Source of the DNA: Salibaculum halophilum
GTDB taxonomy: Bacteria > Pseudomonadota > Alphaproteobacteria > Rhodobacterales > Rhodobacteraceae
DNA: 64,000 nucleotides
Reading direction: 5' to 3'
Assembly (NCBI RefSeq): GCF_002094885.1
Contig: NZ_MSIT01000003.1
Location: 216,634-280,633 of the forward strand
The notes beneath the pieces are model-generated. The model was not told where the DNA came from, did not search any database, and saw nothing but the letters and a program-made list of their open reading frames with translations. Below, in pieces: positions 51,549-60,453 of the stretch (position 1 is its first letter; each line of letters begins with the position of its first letter). The translations under genes were made by a program, and so were the position numbers.

Positions 51549-51621
51549 CGGAAAGCCCTGCCTTTCCGGTCCCTGCCCGGCCAGGGATCGCCCCCCGTCA
51601 GCGAGGTTTCGCCCACGGGGG
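51549..51621 (+). ncRNA. Structured RNA candidate upstream of ffh (three hairpins)
   Basis: Three hairpins in 73 nt: CGGAAAG/CTTTCCG with a 6-nt loop (51549-51568); TCCCTG/CAGGGA with a 6-nt loop (51570-51587); and CCCCCGT/ACGGGGG (51592-51621) enclosing GCGA-GGTT-TCGC. A TTGACT-N17-TAAGCG promoter-like pair starts at 51508. It is either a 5' leader of ffh or a small RNA. It does not carry the SRP RNA apical sequence, so it is not 4.5S RNA. Confidence 0.4.
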
Positions 51622-51722
51622 CATAGCGCGTTGGCCCGGTTTGCGCGACCGGCAGGGCGTTCCAGAACGAGCCGTCCGGTCCCATATGAGCCGGGCAAAG
51701 CGACACGGCCCCGAGGAGGCGC

Positions 51723-53228
51723 ATGATGTTCGAAAGTCTTTCCGATCGCCTGTCCGGGGTCTTCGATCGGCTGACCAAGCAGGGCGCGCTGTCCGAGGAG
51801 GACGTCAAGACAGCTCTGCGCGAGGTCCGCATCGCCCTGCTCGAAGCCGACGTGTCGCTGCCGGTGGCGCGCGATTTCGTCAAGGCAGTGCAGAAGAAGG
51901 CCACCGGGCAGGCGGTCACGAAATCGGTCACGCCGGGCCAGCAGGTGGTCAAGATCGTCCACGACGAACTGGTCCGTGTCCTGACCGGTGACACTGACCC
52001 GGGCAAGCTCAAGGTCGACAACCCGCCGGCGCCGATCCTGATGGTCGGGCTGCAGGGCTCGGGCAAGACGACGACCACCGCCAAGCTGGCCAAGCGGCTG
52101 AAGGAACGCGAGGGCAAGAAGGTCCTCATGGCCTCGCTCGACGTGAACCGCCCCGCAGCCATGGAGCAGCTGCAGATCCTCGGCACGCAGGTCGGGGTGG
52201 ACACCCTGTCGATCGTCAAAGGCGAAAGCCCGGTCCAGATCGCCAAGCGCGCGAAAACCCAGGCCAGCCTCGGCGGCTATGACGTCTACATGCTCGACAC
52301 GGCGGGCCGGCTGCACATAGACGAAGAGCTCATCCAGCAAGCGGCCGAGGTTCGCGACGTCGCCAATCCGCGCGAGACGCTACTGGTCGTCGACGGCCTG
52401 ACCGGCCAGGACGCGGTGAACGTCGCCACCGAGTTCGACGACAAGATCGGCGTCTCGGGCGTGGTCCTGACCCGGATGGACGGCGACGGGCGCGGCGGCG
52501 CGGCCTTGTCCATGCGCGCAGTCACCGGCAAGCCAATCCGTTTCGTCGGCCTTGGCGAGAAGATGGACGCCATCGAGGAGTTCCACGCCGAGCGCATCGC
52601 GGGCCGCATCCTCGGGATGGGCGACATCGTTTCCCTCGTCGAGAAGGCGCAGGAAACGATGGAGGCCGAACAGGCCGAACGCATGATGAAGCGGTTCCAG
52701 AAGGGCCGGTTCAACATGAACGACATGAAGACGCAGCTCGACCAGATGCAGAAGATGGGCGGCATGGAAGGTGTCATGGGCATGATGCCGGGCATGAAGA
52801 AGGCCGCCAAGCAGATGCAGGACGCCGGCGTCAACGAGGACGTCTTCAAGCGGCAGGTCGCGCTCATCAACTCGATGACCAAGACCGAACGCGCCAACCC
52901 GCAGATCCTGCAGGCCAGCCGCAAGAAGCGCATCGCCAAGGGCGCGGGGCTGGAGGTGTCCGAGCTCAACCAGCTTCTCAAGATGCACCGGCAGATGGCC
53001 GACATGATGAAGAAGATGGGCAAGATGGGCAAAGGCGGCGCGCTCAAGCAGGCCATGCAGGGCATGATGGGCGGCAAGGGCGCCGGCGGTGGCGCCGTGC
53101 CCGATATGAACGACCCCAAGGCCATGGAAGAGGCCGCCAAGGCGCTTGGCGGTGGCAAGGGCCTGGGCGGTGGCATGGGCGGATCGCAACTGCCACCGGG
53201 TCTCGGCGGTTTCGGAAAGAAGAAATGA
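51723..53228 (+). CDS. ffh: Signal recognition particle protein Ffh (SRP54)
   Basis: The 501-residue GTPase that delivers nascent inner-membrane proteins to FtsY. The N domain (1-90) leads into the G domain with P-loop 'GLQGSGKTTTTAKLA', 'DVNRPAAMEQL', 'DTAGRLHIDEEL', and 'TRMDGDGRGGAALSM'; the M domain (about 300-440) is Met-rich for signal-peptide and RNA binding. A further Gly/Met-rich C-terminal tail of about 55 residues is present. GAGGAGG precedes the ATG at 51723. Its leader is unusually structured. Confidence 0.96.
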   Translation: MMFESLSDRLSGVFDRLTKQGALSEEDVKTALREVRIALLEADVSLPVARDFVKAVQKKATGQAVTKSVTPGQQVVKIVHDELVRVLTGDTDPGKLKVDNPPAPILMVGLQGSGKTTTTAKLAKRLKEREGKKVLMASLDVNRPAAMEQLQILGTQVGVDTLSIVKGESPVQIAKRAKTQASLGGYDVYMLDTAGRLHIDEELIQQAAEVRDVANPRETLLVVDGLTGQDAVNVATEFDDKIGVSGVVLTRMDGDGRGGAALSMRAVTGKPIRFVGLGEKMDAIEEFHAERIAGRILGMGDIVSLVEKAQETMEAEQAERMMKRFQKGRFNMNDMKTQLDQMQKMGGMEGVMGMMPGMKKAAKQMQDAGVNEDVFKRQVALINSMTKTERANPQILQASRKKRIAKGAGLEVSELNQLLKMHRQMADMMKKMGKMGKGGALKQAMQGMMGGKGAGGGAVPDMNDPKAMEEAAKALGGGKGLGGGMGGSQLPPGLGGFGKKK

Positions 53229-53298
53229 GGCGGCCCGTGAGCGACACACCCGATCCCGGCGGGCCAACCCCGCGCGCCGAAAAACTTCGGAGCAGCCG

Positions 53299-53595
53299 AT
53301 GAGTGACACGCCTCAAGGCGCCGCCGACGTGCTGACCGGCCATCGCGACAGTATCGACCGGCTGGACGCCATCCTCGTCTATACCCTGGCCGAAAGGTTC
53401 AAGCACACCCAGGCGGTGGGCCACCTCAAGGCCGAGCACGACCTTCCGCCGTCCGATCCCCAGCGCGAGGCGCGCCAGATCGAGCGGCTGCAGAAATTGG
53501 CGCTGGATGCCGATCTGGATCCGGACTTCGCCACGAAGTTTTTGAACTTCATCATCGCTGAAGTCATTCAGCATCATCGAAAGCACCAAGGATAA
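53299..53595 (+). CDS. Chorismate mutase (AroQ type)
   Basis: A 98-residue all-helical AroQ mutase that turns chorismate to prephenate for Phe and Tyr. The helix '[19 protein letters not shown]' supplies the first Arg residues and '[18 protein letters not shown]' the Lys and Arg of the active site. It sits between ffh and rpsP, as in other Rhodobacteraceae. The start overlaps the end of a 21-codon frame that begins after ffh. Confidence 0.85.
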   Translation: MSDTPQGAADVLTGHRDSIDRLDAILVYTLAERFKHTQAVGHLKAEHDLPPSDPQREARQIERLQKLALDADLDPDFATKFLNFIIAEVIQHHRKHQG

Positions 53596-53632
53596 CGGGG
53601 CACCCGCCCCGGCCAGTCAAAGGAGAAACCCC

Positions 53633-54001
53633 ATGGCCATGAAGATCCGCCTCGCCCGCGCAGGCTCGAACAAGCGCCCCTTCTACCGCATCGTCGCCGC
53701 CGACAGCCGCATGCCGCGCGACGGCCGGTTCCTTGAAAAGCTGGGCACCTACAACCCGCTGCTGCCCAAGGACCGCGAAGACCGTGTCAAGATGGACGTG
53801 GACGCCATCAAGGCCTGGCTCGACAAGGGCGCCCAGCCCACCGACCGCGTCTCGCGGATGCTCGAGGCCGCCGGCGTGCTCGAAAAGAAGACCCGCAACA
53901 ATCCGGGCAAGGGCACCCCGGGCAAGAAGGCCCGGGAACGCGCCGAGGAAAAGGCCGAGAAGGCCGCCGCCGCGGCCGCCCCAGCGGACACCGCCGAGTG
54001 A
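53633..54001 (+). CDS. rpsP: 30S ribosomal protein S16
   Basis: The core of the 122 residues ('[23 protein letters not shown]' region, '[10 protein letters not shown]', '[14 protein letters not shown]') is standard S16. A C-terminal extension of about 40 residues rich in Lys, Ala and Glu is usual in alphaproteobacteria. AAAGGAG precedes the ATG. It is followed by rimM, which helps mature the 30S particle. Confidence 0.97.
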   Translation: MAMKIRLARAGSNKRPFYRIVAADSRMPRDGRFLEKLGTYNPLLPKDREDRVKMDVDAIKAWLDKGAQPTDRVSRMLEAAGVLEKKTRNNPGKGTPGKKARERAEEKAEKAAAAAAPADTAE

Positions 54002-54050
54002 TCGGCCCGCGCCGGGGCACCCGTGCGGTGTCCCGGCGGGCTCACCGCCC

Positions 54051-54563
54051 ATGAGTGACGAGACCATCACCCTCGCAAGCATCGCCGGGGCCTTCGGGGT
54101 CAGGGGCGAGGTGCGGCTTAAGAGCTTCTGCGCCGAGCCCGCGGACATCATCGACTACACGCCGCTGACACGGTCCGACGGAAAGGTGGTTCAGACCATC
54201 GTGCTGACGGGCCACGCCAAGGGGGCGCTGGTCGTGCGCATGGACGGGATCACCACCAAGGAAGAGGCCGACGCCCTCAAGGGGGTCGAACTGCGCGCGC
54301 GGCGCAGCCAGCTGCCCGCCCTGCCCGACGACGAGTTCTATCATGCCGATCTTGTGGGACTAGCGGTTTTCGACACCGGCGGCGACAGCCTCGGCCGGGT
54401 CAAGTCGGTGCAGACCAACGGCGCCGACGACCTGCTCGAGGTGCAGGCGCCCGGCCTGCGCGACACCGTCCTGGTGCCCTTCACCAGGTCCATCGTGCCC
54501 ACGGTGGACCTTGCCGCCGGCCGGCTGGTCGTCGACCCGCCCGGCGGGCTGTTCGAGGACTGA
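54051..54563 (+). CDS. rimM: 16S rRNA processing protein RimM
   Basis: A 170-residue assembly factor for the 30S head. N-terminal beta-barrel domain ('LASIAGAFGVRGEVRLKSF', 'RMDGITTKEEADALKG') and C-terminal PRC-barrel ('EFYHADLVGLAVFD', 'LVPFTRSIVPTVDL'). It lies 50 nt after rpsP and is followed by a GTG-started sulfotransferase-like gene rather than directly by trmD. Confidence 0.95.
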   Translation: MSDETITLASIAGAFGVRGEVRLKSFCAEPADIIDYTPLTRSDGKVVQTIVLTGHAKGALVVRMDGITTKEEADALKGVELRARRSQLPALPDDEFYHADLVGLAVFDTGGDSLGRVKSVQTNGADDLLEVQAPGLRDTVLVPFTRSIVPTVDLAAGRLVVDPPGGLFED

Positions 54564-54566
54564 AGG

Positions 54567-55367
54567 GTGACGGGCCGCAGGATCGTCATTCACGGCGGCT
54601 TTCACAAGACCGGCACGACCAGCGCGCAGAAATTCATCCTTGATAACGGGCCGTTGATCTGGCCGCACGCAGCAACGGTCCTGCCGGGTCGCAGCCGGGG
54701 CCCTGTCGCGCGCCATGCGGTGCGCTATTCCCTTACCAGCGCCGGACCCGACATGAACCGGTTTCGCCGCAGCCTGGCCGACCTTCTGGGCGGGCTGAAC
54801 CTGGGCAAGCGGGCGCTACTGATCTCGGACGAGAACTTTTGCGGCCGGATGCCCGGCCGCGACGGACAGCAGGGCTATGACAGTGCGCCCGACCTGATGG
54901 CCGCCGTGGTCAGGGTGATCCGGCGTTTCATCGACAAGGACCCCGAACTGCACTTCGTATTCATGACCCGTGCCCCCGACGGCTGGCTGCGCAGCACCTG
55001 GCTGCACAACCTTGTGCACACACGCCTGACACTCGATTACGCGGACTACGCTCGCGCGCACGGGCAAACTGCGCATCTTGACCGGACGGCAGAGGAGATC
55101 CGCGCGGCCGTCGCCCCCTACCCGGTGCATGTCGTGCCGCTGGAAGCCCTGTCCGAGAACCCCGAGGGGCCCGCCGCGCCATTGCTGCAACTGCTGGGTT
55201 TGCCAAGTGACAAGCGGAATCGGCTGACCGGCGCGACCCGCGCCAACCAGGGGCCGGACCCGGCCCTGGCGCCCCGGCTGCTGGACCTGAACCGCTCGGC
55301 GCTGTCAGACGCCGATCTGGAGGCGCAAAAGTCCGCACTGCGCGACTCGCCTTTGCCCGAGGTCTGA
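54567..55367 (+). CDS. Sulfotransferase-like protein of unknown role
   Basis: A 266-residue protein with an N-terminal P-loop-like 'VIHGGFHKTGTTSAQKFI' that matches the PAPS loop of sulfotransferases, and 'FVFMTRAPDGWLRSTWLH' as the likely 3'-phosphate site. The C-terminus is Arg/Leu rich. It is inserted between rimM and trmD, genes otherwise adjacent in bacteria. GTG start 54567 is 4 nt past rimM with AAGG overlap. Substrate unknown. Confidence 0.72.
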   Translation: MTGRRIVIHGGFHKTGTTSAQKFILDNGPLIWPHAATVLPGRSRGPVARHAVRYSLTSAGPDMNRFRRSLADLLGGLNLGKRALLISDENFCGRMPGRDGQQGYDSAPDLMAAVVRVIRRFIDKDPELHFVFMTRAPDGWLRSTWLHNLVHTRLTLDYADYARAHGQTAHLDRTAEEIRAAVAPYPVHVVPLEALSENPEGPAAPLLQLLGLPSDKRNRLTGATRANQGPDPALAPRLLDLNRSALSDADLEAQKSALRDSPLPEV

Positions 55368-55381
55368 CCTATGACGCGCAC

Positions 55382-56200
55382 ATGACAGATCAGCCCAACA
55401 GTTCCGCGCCCCGCTCGCACGGCCGCAAGACCCTGCGGCCCACTGCGCAGCCGCAAGAGCTGATGACCGATCGCCCTGTCCTGGCCCGTGCCTGGACCGC
55501 GCAGGTCATCACGCTGTTGCCCGACGCCTTTCCCGGCCTGCTGGGGACCAGCCTGACCGGCAAGGCCCTCAAGGACGGGGTCTGGCAACTGGAGACGACG
55601 GACCTGCGCCGCTTCGGCGTCGGCAAGCATCGCAACGTCGATGACACGCCCGCGGGCGGTGGTGCCGGCATGGTGTTGCGAGCCGACGTGCTGGGCAACG
55701 CCATCGAGGCCACGCGCCGGGGGGCGCGGGGCCGGATGCCGCTGATCCACCTCAGTCCGCGCGGCGTGCCCTTCGACCAGGCCATGGCGCAAGACCTGGC
55801 CCGACAGGACGGGGTGACGTTGCTTTGCGGCCGGTTCGAGGGCGTGGACGAGCGCGTGCTTGAGCATTTCGACATCCTCGAGGTCTCGATGGGCGACTAT
55901 GTCCTCACCGGCGGCGAACTGCCCGCGATGACCCTGATCGACGCCTGCGTGCGGCTGCTGCCGGGTGTGCTGGGCAATGCCGAAAGCGCCGTGGAGGAAA
56001 GCCATTCCGCCGGCCTGCTGGAGCATCCGCAGTATACCCGCCCCGCCGAGTGGCAGGGACGGACGATCCCCGAGGTGCTGACCTCGGGCGATCACGCCAA
56101 GGTGGCGGCTTGGCGACGCGACCAGAGCGAACGCCTGACCCGCGCACGCCGGCCCGACCTTTGGGCGCGCCACGGCGATAAGTCGTCCGAACAGGGTTGA
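55382..56200 (+). CDS. trmD: tRNA (guanine-N1-)-methyltransferase
   Basis: The 272-residue SPOUT enzyme that methylates G37. The knot and cofactor blocks are present: 'GGGAGMVLRADVLGNAI', 'LCGRFEGVDERV', 'SMGDYVLTGGELPAMTLIDA' and 'ESHSAGLLEHPQYTRP'. An N-terminal extension of about 40 residues precedes the usual core, typical for Rhodobacteraceae. Followed by rplS. Confidence 0.96.
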   Translation: MTDQPNSSAPRSHGRKTLRPTAQPQELMTDRPVLARAWTAQVITLLPDAFPGLLGTSLTGKALKDGVWQLETTDLRRFGVGKHRNVDDTPAGGGAGMVLRADVLGNAIEATRRGARGRMPLIHLSPRGVPFDQAMAQDLARQDGVTLLCGRFEGVDERVLEHFDILEVSMGDYVLTGGELPAMTLIDACVRLLPGVLGNAESAVEESHSAGLLEHPQYTRPAEWQGRTIPEVLTSGDHAKVAAWRRDQSERLTRARRPDLWARHGDKSSEQG

Positions 56201-56405
56201 TCGGGCCGCGCGTCGCGACTATACGGCGACGGTCCGGGGCTGCGACGAGTCGACCGGGCCTGTTGCGTTATGGCAGATGCCCCGCTTTCTTCGGCACCGG
56301 GCGCCGGACGTGACGGTGATACGAACAAGCAATGCTGCGTGACCTCTGGCGGGCGCCATCGGGCGGACCCGGAAGAAGACACAGAGCTCTGACGCGCCCG
56401 AACCT

Positions 56406-56422
56406 TCGCGGAGCAACCGCGA
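56406..56422 (+). other. Hairpin in the rplS leader
   Basis: TCGCGG-AGCAA-CCGCGA is a 6-bp stem 20 nt upstream of the rplS ATG. The longer leader (56201-56442) contains other GC-rich stems. It could serve autoregulation of L19. Confidence 0.35.
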
Positions 56423-56442
56423 GCCATATAGGAGAAGATCAG

Positions 56443-56829
56443 ATGGACCTGATCGCACAACTCGAGGCGGAACAGATCGCCGAACTGGGAAAGACCATCC
56501 CGGACTTCAAGGCCGGCGACACCATCCGTGTCGGCTACAAGGTGACCGAGGGCACCCGCACCCGCGTGCAGAACTTCGAAGGCGTCTGCATTTCCCGCAA
56601 GAACGGCAGCGGCATCGCCGGCACCTTCACGGTGCGCAAGATTTCCTTCGGTGAAGGGGTGGAACGGGTCTTCCCGCTCTACTCCACCAACATCGAGGCC
56701 ATCACCGTGATCCGCCGCGGCAAGGTGCGGCGCGCCAAGCTCTACTACCTGCGGTCGCGTCGCGGCAAATCGGCCCGCATCGCGGAAAAGACCAACTATC
56801 GCCCGCTGCGCAGCGGCGCCGACGCGTGA
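56443..56829 (+). CDS. rplS: 50S ribosomal protein L19
   Basis: A 128-residue L19 with '[26 protein letters not shown]' region, '[22 protein letters not shown]' and '[15 protein letters not shown]'. It sits at the 30S-50S interface. AGGAGAAGATC precedes the ATG; there is a structured 242-nt leader after trmD. rpmE follows 13 nt on. Confidence 0.97.
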   Translation: MDLIAQLEAEQIAELGKTIPDFKAGDTIRVGYKVTEGTRTRVQNFEGVCISRKNGSGIAGTFTVRKISFGEGVERVFPLYSTNIEAITVIRRGKVRRAKLYYLRSRRGKSARIAEKTNYRPLRSGADA

Positions 56830-56842
56830 AGGAAGCCCGGTC

Positions 56843-57064
56843 ATGAAAAAAGACATCCATCCCGATTATCATACGATCAACGTCAAGCTGACCAATGGCG
56901 ACGTGGTCGAGATGCGCTCGACCTGGGGCGCCGAAGGCGAGACGCTGGTGCTCGACATCGACCCCAGCGTGCACCCGGCCTGGACCGGCGGATCCTCGCG
57001 CCTGATGGACCAGGGCGGGCGTGTCTCCAAGTTCAAGAAGAAATACGAGGGCCTGGGCTTCTGA
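56843..57064 (+). CDS. rpmE: 50S ribosomal protein L31
   Basis: A 73-residue L31 ('[19 protein letters not shown]', '[21 protein letters not shown]'). The four Cys of the zinc-binding form are missing, so this is the zinc-free (C-minus) type. A strong terminator follows at 57089-57115, closing the ribosomal unit. Confidence 0.95.
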   Translation: MKKDIHPDYHTINVKLTNGDVVEMRSTWGAEGETLVLDIDPSVHPAWTGGSSRLMDQGGRVSKFKKKYEGLGF

Positions 57065-57088
57065 GAACCCCGCCCCTGTGATGCGAGA

Positions 57089-57115
57089 ATGCCGCCGATT
57101 TTCGGCGGCATTTTT
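57089..57115 (+). terminator. Rho-independent terminator after rpmE
   Basis: ATGCCGCCGA-TTT-TCGGCGGCAT gives a perfect 10-bp stem followed by TTTTT, 25 nt after the rpmE stop. Confidence 0.92.
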
Positions 57116-57186
57116 CGTATCTGGGCTGACGTTAATCATTTGTTTCGGTCTGCCGTGGACGGTCCCGACGCGGAAAGGGGCGCGGC

Positions 57187-57981
57187 ATGATGCACCGAAT
57201 CTACAAGTTCCTGGGCGTGAAGGGTCCCGACGATTTCGCCCTCAAGTTCCTGATGTTCTGCGCCATGATCGTGGCGCTCAACTACGTCTTCCACCTGCTG
57301 TGGCCGGGCGACGGGGCCTTGCGGCACGGGTTCATCATCGCCAACGGGATCTGTGTCGGCGGACCCTTTGTCGGGTTGTTCTTCCTGCTGGTGCGCAAGC
57401 AGATGCGCCTGCAACGGGAACTCTCGGTCCGGTCGCGCACCGACGACCTGACCGGCCTGTCCAACCGGCGGTTCTTTCTCAAACAGGCCGGTGCGCTGCT
57501 CGACGACGGCATACCCGGCGTCCTGCTGATCATGGACGCCGATCATTTCAAGGCCGTGAATGACACCTATGGCCACCAGGTGGGCGATGCCTGCCTGGTG
57601 TCGATCGGATACCGGCTCAAGCGCGCGTTGCGCACCGACGACGTAATCGGCCGGATCGGCGGCGAGGAATTCGGCGTCTTCCTGGCCAATACCGCGCCCG
57701 CCAACACCGGCACGGTCTGCCGCGAGTTGCTGATGCCGATTCCCTTCGACGGCGGCGCGGCGCATCCGCATCTGACCATCACCCTGTCCATGGGCGCGGT
57801 CGAGGCGCGGCCGGGCATGTCGCTGGACGACCTCATGCGCGCCGCGGACGAAGCACTGTATCGGGCCAAGGCCAATGGCCGGGCACGACTGGAATTCACC
57901 GTGCCCGATCAGGCTCGATCGGTAACGATGGCGGCGCGGGCCCCGGCCATGCGCGACACGTTCCGCCGGCAATCGGCGTGA
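57187..57981 (+). CDS. Diguanylate cyclase (GGDEF domain)
   Basis: A 264-residue enzyme making cyclic di-GMP. Two membrane helices near residues 18-38 and 50-70 anchor it; the GGDEF domain (about 85-245) has an active 'RIGGEEFGVF' (GGEEF) site and 'DDLTGLSNRRFFL', 'DADHFKAVNDTYGHQVGD'. No sensor domain is seen beyond the helices. No I-site RxxD is clear five residues before the active motif. Confidence 0.9.
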   Translation: MMHRIYKFLGVKGPDDFALKFLMFCAMIVALNYVFHLLWPGDGALRHGFIIANGICVGGPFVGLFFLLVRKQMRLQRELSVRSRTDDLTGLSNRRFFLKQAGALLDDGIPGVLLIMDADHFKAVNDTYGHQVGDACLVSIGYRLKRALRTDDVIGRIGGEEFGVFLANTAPANTGTVCRELLMPIPFDGGAAHPHLTITLSMGAVEARPGMSLDDLMRAADEALYRAKANGRARLEFTVPDQARSVTMAARAPAMRDTFRRQSA

Positions 57982-58029
57982 CAGGGCCCAACCGCCTTTC
58001 GGGCGGAAGGGCCAGCCGCCACGCGAGGG

Positions 58030-59280
58030 TCAGGCCGCCCGCGAGCCGCGCCGACGGCGGCGCCCGGCCCCGGCGGACGTCTTGTTGCCGCCCCCGCCGG
58101 CCGGGGTGGCTCGGCGACGCCCTCCACCCCGCTTGGGCTTGGGGTCTTCCACCTGCCAGGGGCGGCCCGAGGCCACGGGGATGTCGGCCTTCATCGCTTT
58201 CTGGATAGCGCGCAACTCGGCCATTTCGTCGGGCGCGCAAAAGGCGATGGCCATGCCGTCGGCCCCCGCTCGCGCCGTGCGGCCGATACGGTGCACGTAG
58301 TTCTCGGGCACGTTGGGCAGGTCGAAATTGTAGATGTGCTTGACCTCGGGAATATCCAGCCCGCGCGCAGCCACGTCGGTGGCGACCAGCACCTTGACCT
58401 CGCCGGACTTGAAAGCCTTGAGCGCGCGGTCGCGCTGGCCCTGGCTCTTGTTGCCGTGGATCGAGGCGGCGGCGAACCCGGCCTTCTCGAGCCTGCGATA
58501 GAGCTTCTCGGAGCCGTGCTTGGTGCGGCCGAAGACGATGGCGCGTTCCTCGCGGTGCTCGCCCAGAAGCTCGACCAGAAGGTCGGGCTTTTCCGCCTTG
58601 GCGATGAAATGCACCGTCTGGGCGATCTTGTCGGCGGCCTTGCCCGGTGGGCTGACCTGCACCCGGACCGGGTCGGACAGGTAGGTGTCGGCCAGTTCCG
58701 ACATCTGCTTGGGCATGGTTGCCGAGAACAGCATCGTCTGACGATCGTCGGGCAGCAGCGGCGCGATCTTGCGCAGCGCATGGATGAAGCCCATGTCCAG
58801 CATCTGGTCGGCCTCGTCCAGCACCAGGTATTGCGTCTCGTCCAGCCGCACCGCGCCGCGGTCCAGCAGGTCGATCAACCGGCCCGGCGTGGCCACCAGC
58901 AGGGCGCAGCCCCGCTCCAGGCGCCGCATCTGCCCGGTGATTCCGGCCCCGCCCACGACCAGCACCGTCTTGAGGTGCGTGCCCGCGGTATAGGCGGTCA
59001 GATTATCGGCGATCTGCTTGGCCAGTTCGCGCGTCGGCGCCAGGATCAGGCCGCGCGCGGTCTTCGGCGCGGCCTTGCCCTGGCTTTTCAGCAGCGCATC
59101 GATCATCGGCAGGCCGAAGGCCGCGGTCTTGCCGGTGCCCGTCTGGGCCAGGCCCATCACGTCGCGGCCGTTCATGGCGTGCGGGATGGCCTGGGCCTGG
59201 ATCGGCGTCGGCTCGGAAATGCCCTGCTCGGCAAGGGCCGTGGTGAGGCGGGGCGCAAGGCCCAGCATGTCGAAATCCAT
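58030..59280 (-). CDS. DEAD-box RNA helicase (RhlE-like)
   Basis: A 416-residue ATP-dependent RNA helicase. Motifs: Q motif 'GISEPTPIQAQAIP', I 'AQTGTGKTAAFGLP', Ia 'PTRELAKQ', II 'VLDEADQMLD', III 'FSATMP', V 'ATDVAARGLD', VI 'HRIGRTARAG'. A basic Arg/Gly tail ends the protein, which helps hold RNA. ATG 59280 has AAGGA 6 nt upstream; an ATG at 59286 overlaps the site. Likely helps ribosome assembly or cold adaptation, as RhlE does. Confidence 0.92.
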   Translation of the reverse strand: MDFDMLGLAPRLTTALAEQGISEPTPIQAQAIPHAMNGRDVMGLAQTGTGKTAAFGLPMIDALLKSQGKAAPKTARGLILAPTRELAKQIADNLTAYTAGTHLKTVLVVGGAGITGQMRRLERGCALLVATPGRLIDLLDRGAVRLDETQYLVLDEADQMLDMGFIHALRKIAPLLPDDRQTMLFSATMPKQMSELADTYLSDPVRVQVSPPGKAADKIAQTVHFIAKAEKPDLLVELLGEHREERAIVFGRTKHGSEKLYRRLEKAGFAAASIHGNKSQGQRDRALKAFKSGEVKVLVATDVAARGLDIPEVKHIYNFDLPNVPENYVHRIGRTARAGADGMAIAFCAPDEMAELRAIQKAMKADIPVASGRPWQVEDPKPKRGGGRRRATPAGGGGNKTSAGAGRRRRRGSRAA

Positions 59281-59643
59281 AATCATTCCTTCTGCGCGGC
59301 CCGGCGAGACCGGCACGACAAACTGCCCGCAGGCATGCGGGCCGGTCGGAGGGTTGCACCGGTGACCTCGCGCACAGGCGTCATTGCCTGCACACCGGTC
59401 CGGCGCGGCACCCCTGCGTGATGGTGGGAACCTGTTCGACGGATGCCGGTTTCGCGCCCTGCCCCCGGTTTGGGGCGGCGCCCTGCTCACGCGGCAGCGG
59501 CATCGGTCACTGTCCGGATGGGGGTTTTGACGCCACAAGTCAAGCCTGTCCTGCCGCCCGGTGCTTTTCCTTGCCCCCGCACCCCCCTAAGGTTACGCCG
59601 GCATCCCGGGACGGGGCCCGGGGCCAGAGGAAAGGGCAGTGTC
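59281..59643. other. Divergent intergenic region between helicase and mipZ
   Basis: 363 nt without a supported gene. TTTTGACG near 59523 is a possible -35 for mipZ, but no matching -10 is clear. The frame 5' of mipZ stays open here without start signals. I see no repeat or RNA signature; it presumably holds both promoters. Confidence 0.4.
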
Positions 59644-60453
59644 TTGGCGCATATCATCGTTGTCGGGAACGAGAAGGGCGGCGCGGGCAAGTCTACGGTG
59701 TCCATGCACGTGGCCGCAGCCTTGTCTCGCCTGGGTCACAAGGTCGGTGTGCTGGACCTGGACCTGCGCCAGAAGACCCTCGGTCGCTACATCGAGAACC
59801 GCCGCGCCTTCACGGCGGCGCAGGACCTCGCCTTGCCGACGCCGACATGGCACGACCTGCCCGAAATCGACCCGGAGTCCCTCGACGAAGGCGAGAACGT
59901 CTTTGATCACCGGCTGTCCATGGCCGTTGCCGGGCTGGAACCCGACAGCGATTTCATCCTGATCGATTGCCCGGGCAGTCACACGCGGTTGAGCCAGGTG
60001 GCGCATTCGCTGGCCGATACGCTTGTCACGCCGCTCAACGACAGCTTCATCGATTTCGACCTGCTGGCGCAGATCGACTCTGACGGCGAGACGATCAAGG
60101 GGCCGTCGGTCTATTCCTCGATGGTCTGGAATGCGCGGCAATTGCGCGCGCAAGCCGGGTTCGACCCGATCGACTGGGTTGTCGTGCGCAACCGGCTGGG
60201 CGCACAGAACATGGTCAACAAGCAGAAGATGGAAAAGGCGATCGGCAAGCTCAGCAAGCGGATCGGCTTTCGCCCCGCACCCGGCTTCAACGAGCGGGTC
60301 ATCTTCCGGGAACTGTTCCCCCGCGGACTGACGCTGCTCGATCTGCGCGATATCGGGGTGAAAAACCTCAACATCTCGAATCTGGCCGCGCGGCAGGAAT
60401 TGCGCGACCTGATGAAGGCGCTGCAGCTACCGGGCGTGTCCGTCGACTTCTGA
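59644..60453 (+). CDS. mipZ: MipZ, division-site ParA-like ATPase
   Basis: A 269-residue P-loop ATPase that in Caulobacter forms a bipolar gradient with ParB and blocks FtsZ away from midcell. Deviant Walker A 'GNEKGGAGKST', 'VLDLDLRQKTLGRYIENRRA', 'ILIDCPGSHTRLSQ', 'PLNDSFIDFDLL' and 'FRELFPRGLTLLDL' follow MipZ closely rather than ParA. Start TTG 59644 follows AGAGGAAAGGG. A poly-G tract lies 14 nt after the stop. Confidence 0.9.
   Translation: MAHIIVVGNEKGGAGKSTVSMHVAAALSRLGHKVGVLDLDLRQKTLGRYIENRRAFTAAQDLALPTPTWHDLPEIDPESLDEGENVFDHRLSMAVAGLEPDSDFILIDCPGSHTRLSQVAHSLADTLVTPLNDSFIDFDLLAQIDSDGETIKGPSVYSSMVWNARQLRAQAGFDPIDWVVVRNRLGAQNMVNKQKMEKAIGKLSKRIGFRPAPGFNERVIFRELFPRGLTLLDLRDIGVKNLNISNLAARQELRDLMKALQLPGVSVDF

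Noticed and set aside
51549..51621. 4.5S (SRP) RNA gene next to ffh
   Set aside because: The apical GGAA-type sequence and the long rod shape of SRP RNA are absent; these are three separate short hairpins.
59443..59643. Longer MipZ with 67 extra N-terminal residues
   Set aside because: The extension is Pro/Arg-rich with no homology, while TTG 59644 has a strong ribosome site and gives the family N-terminus.
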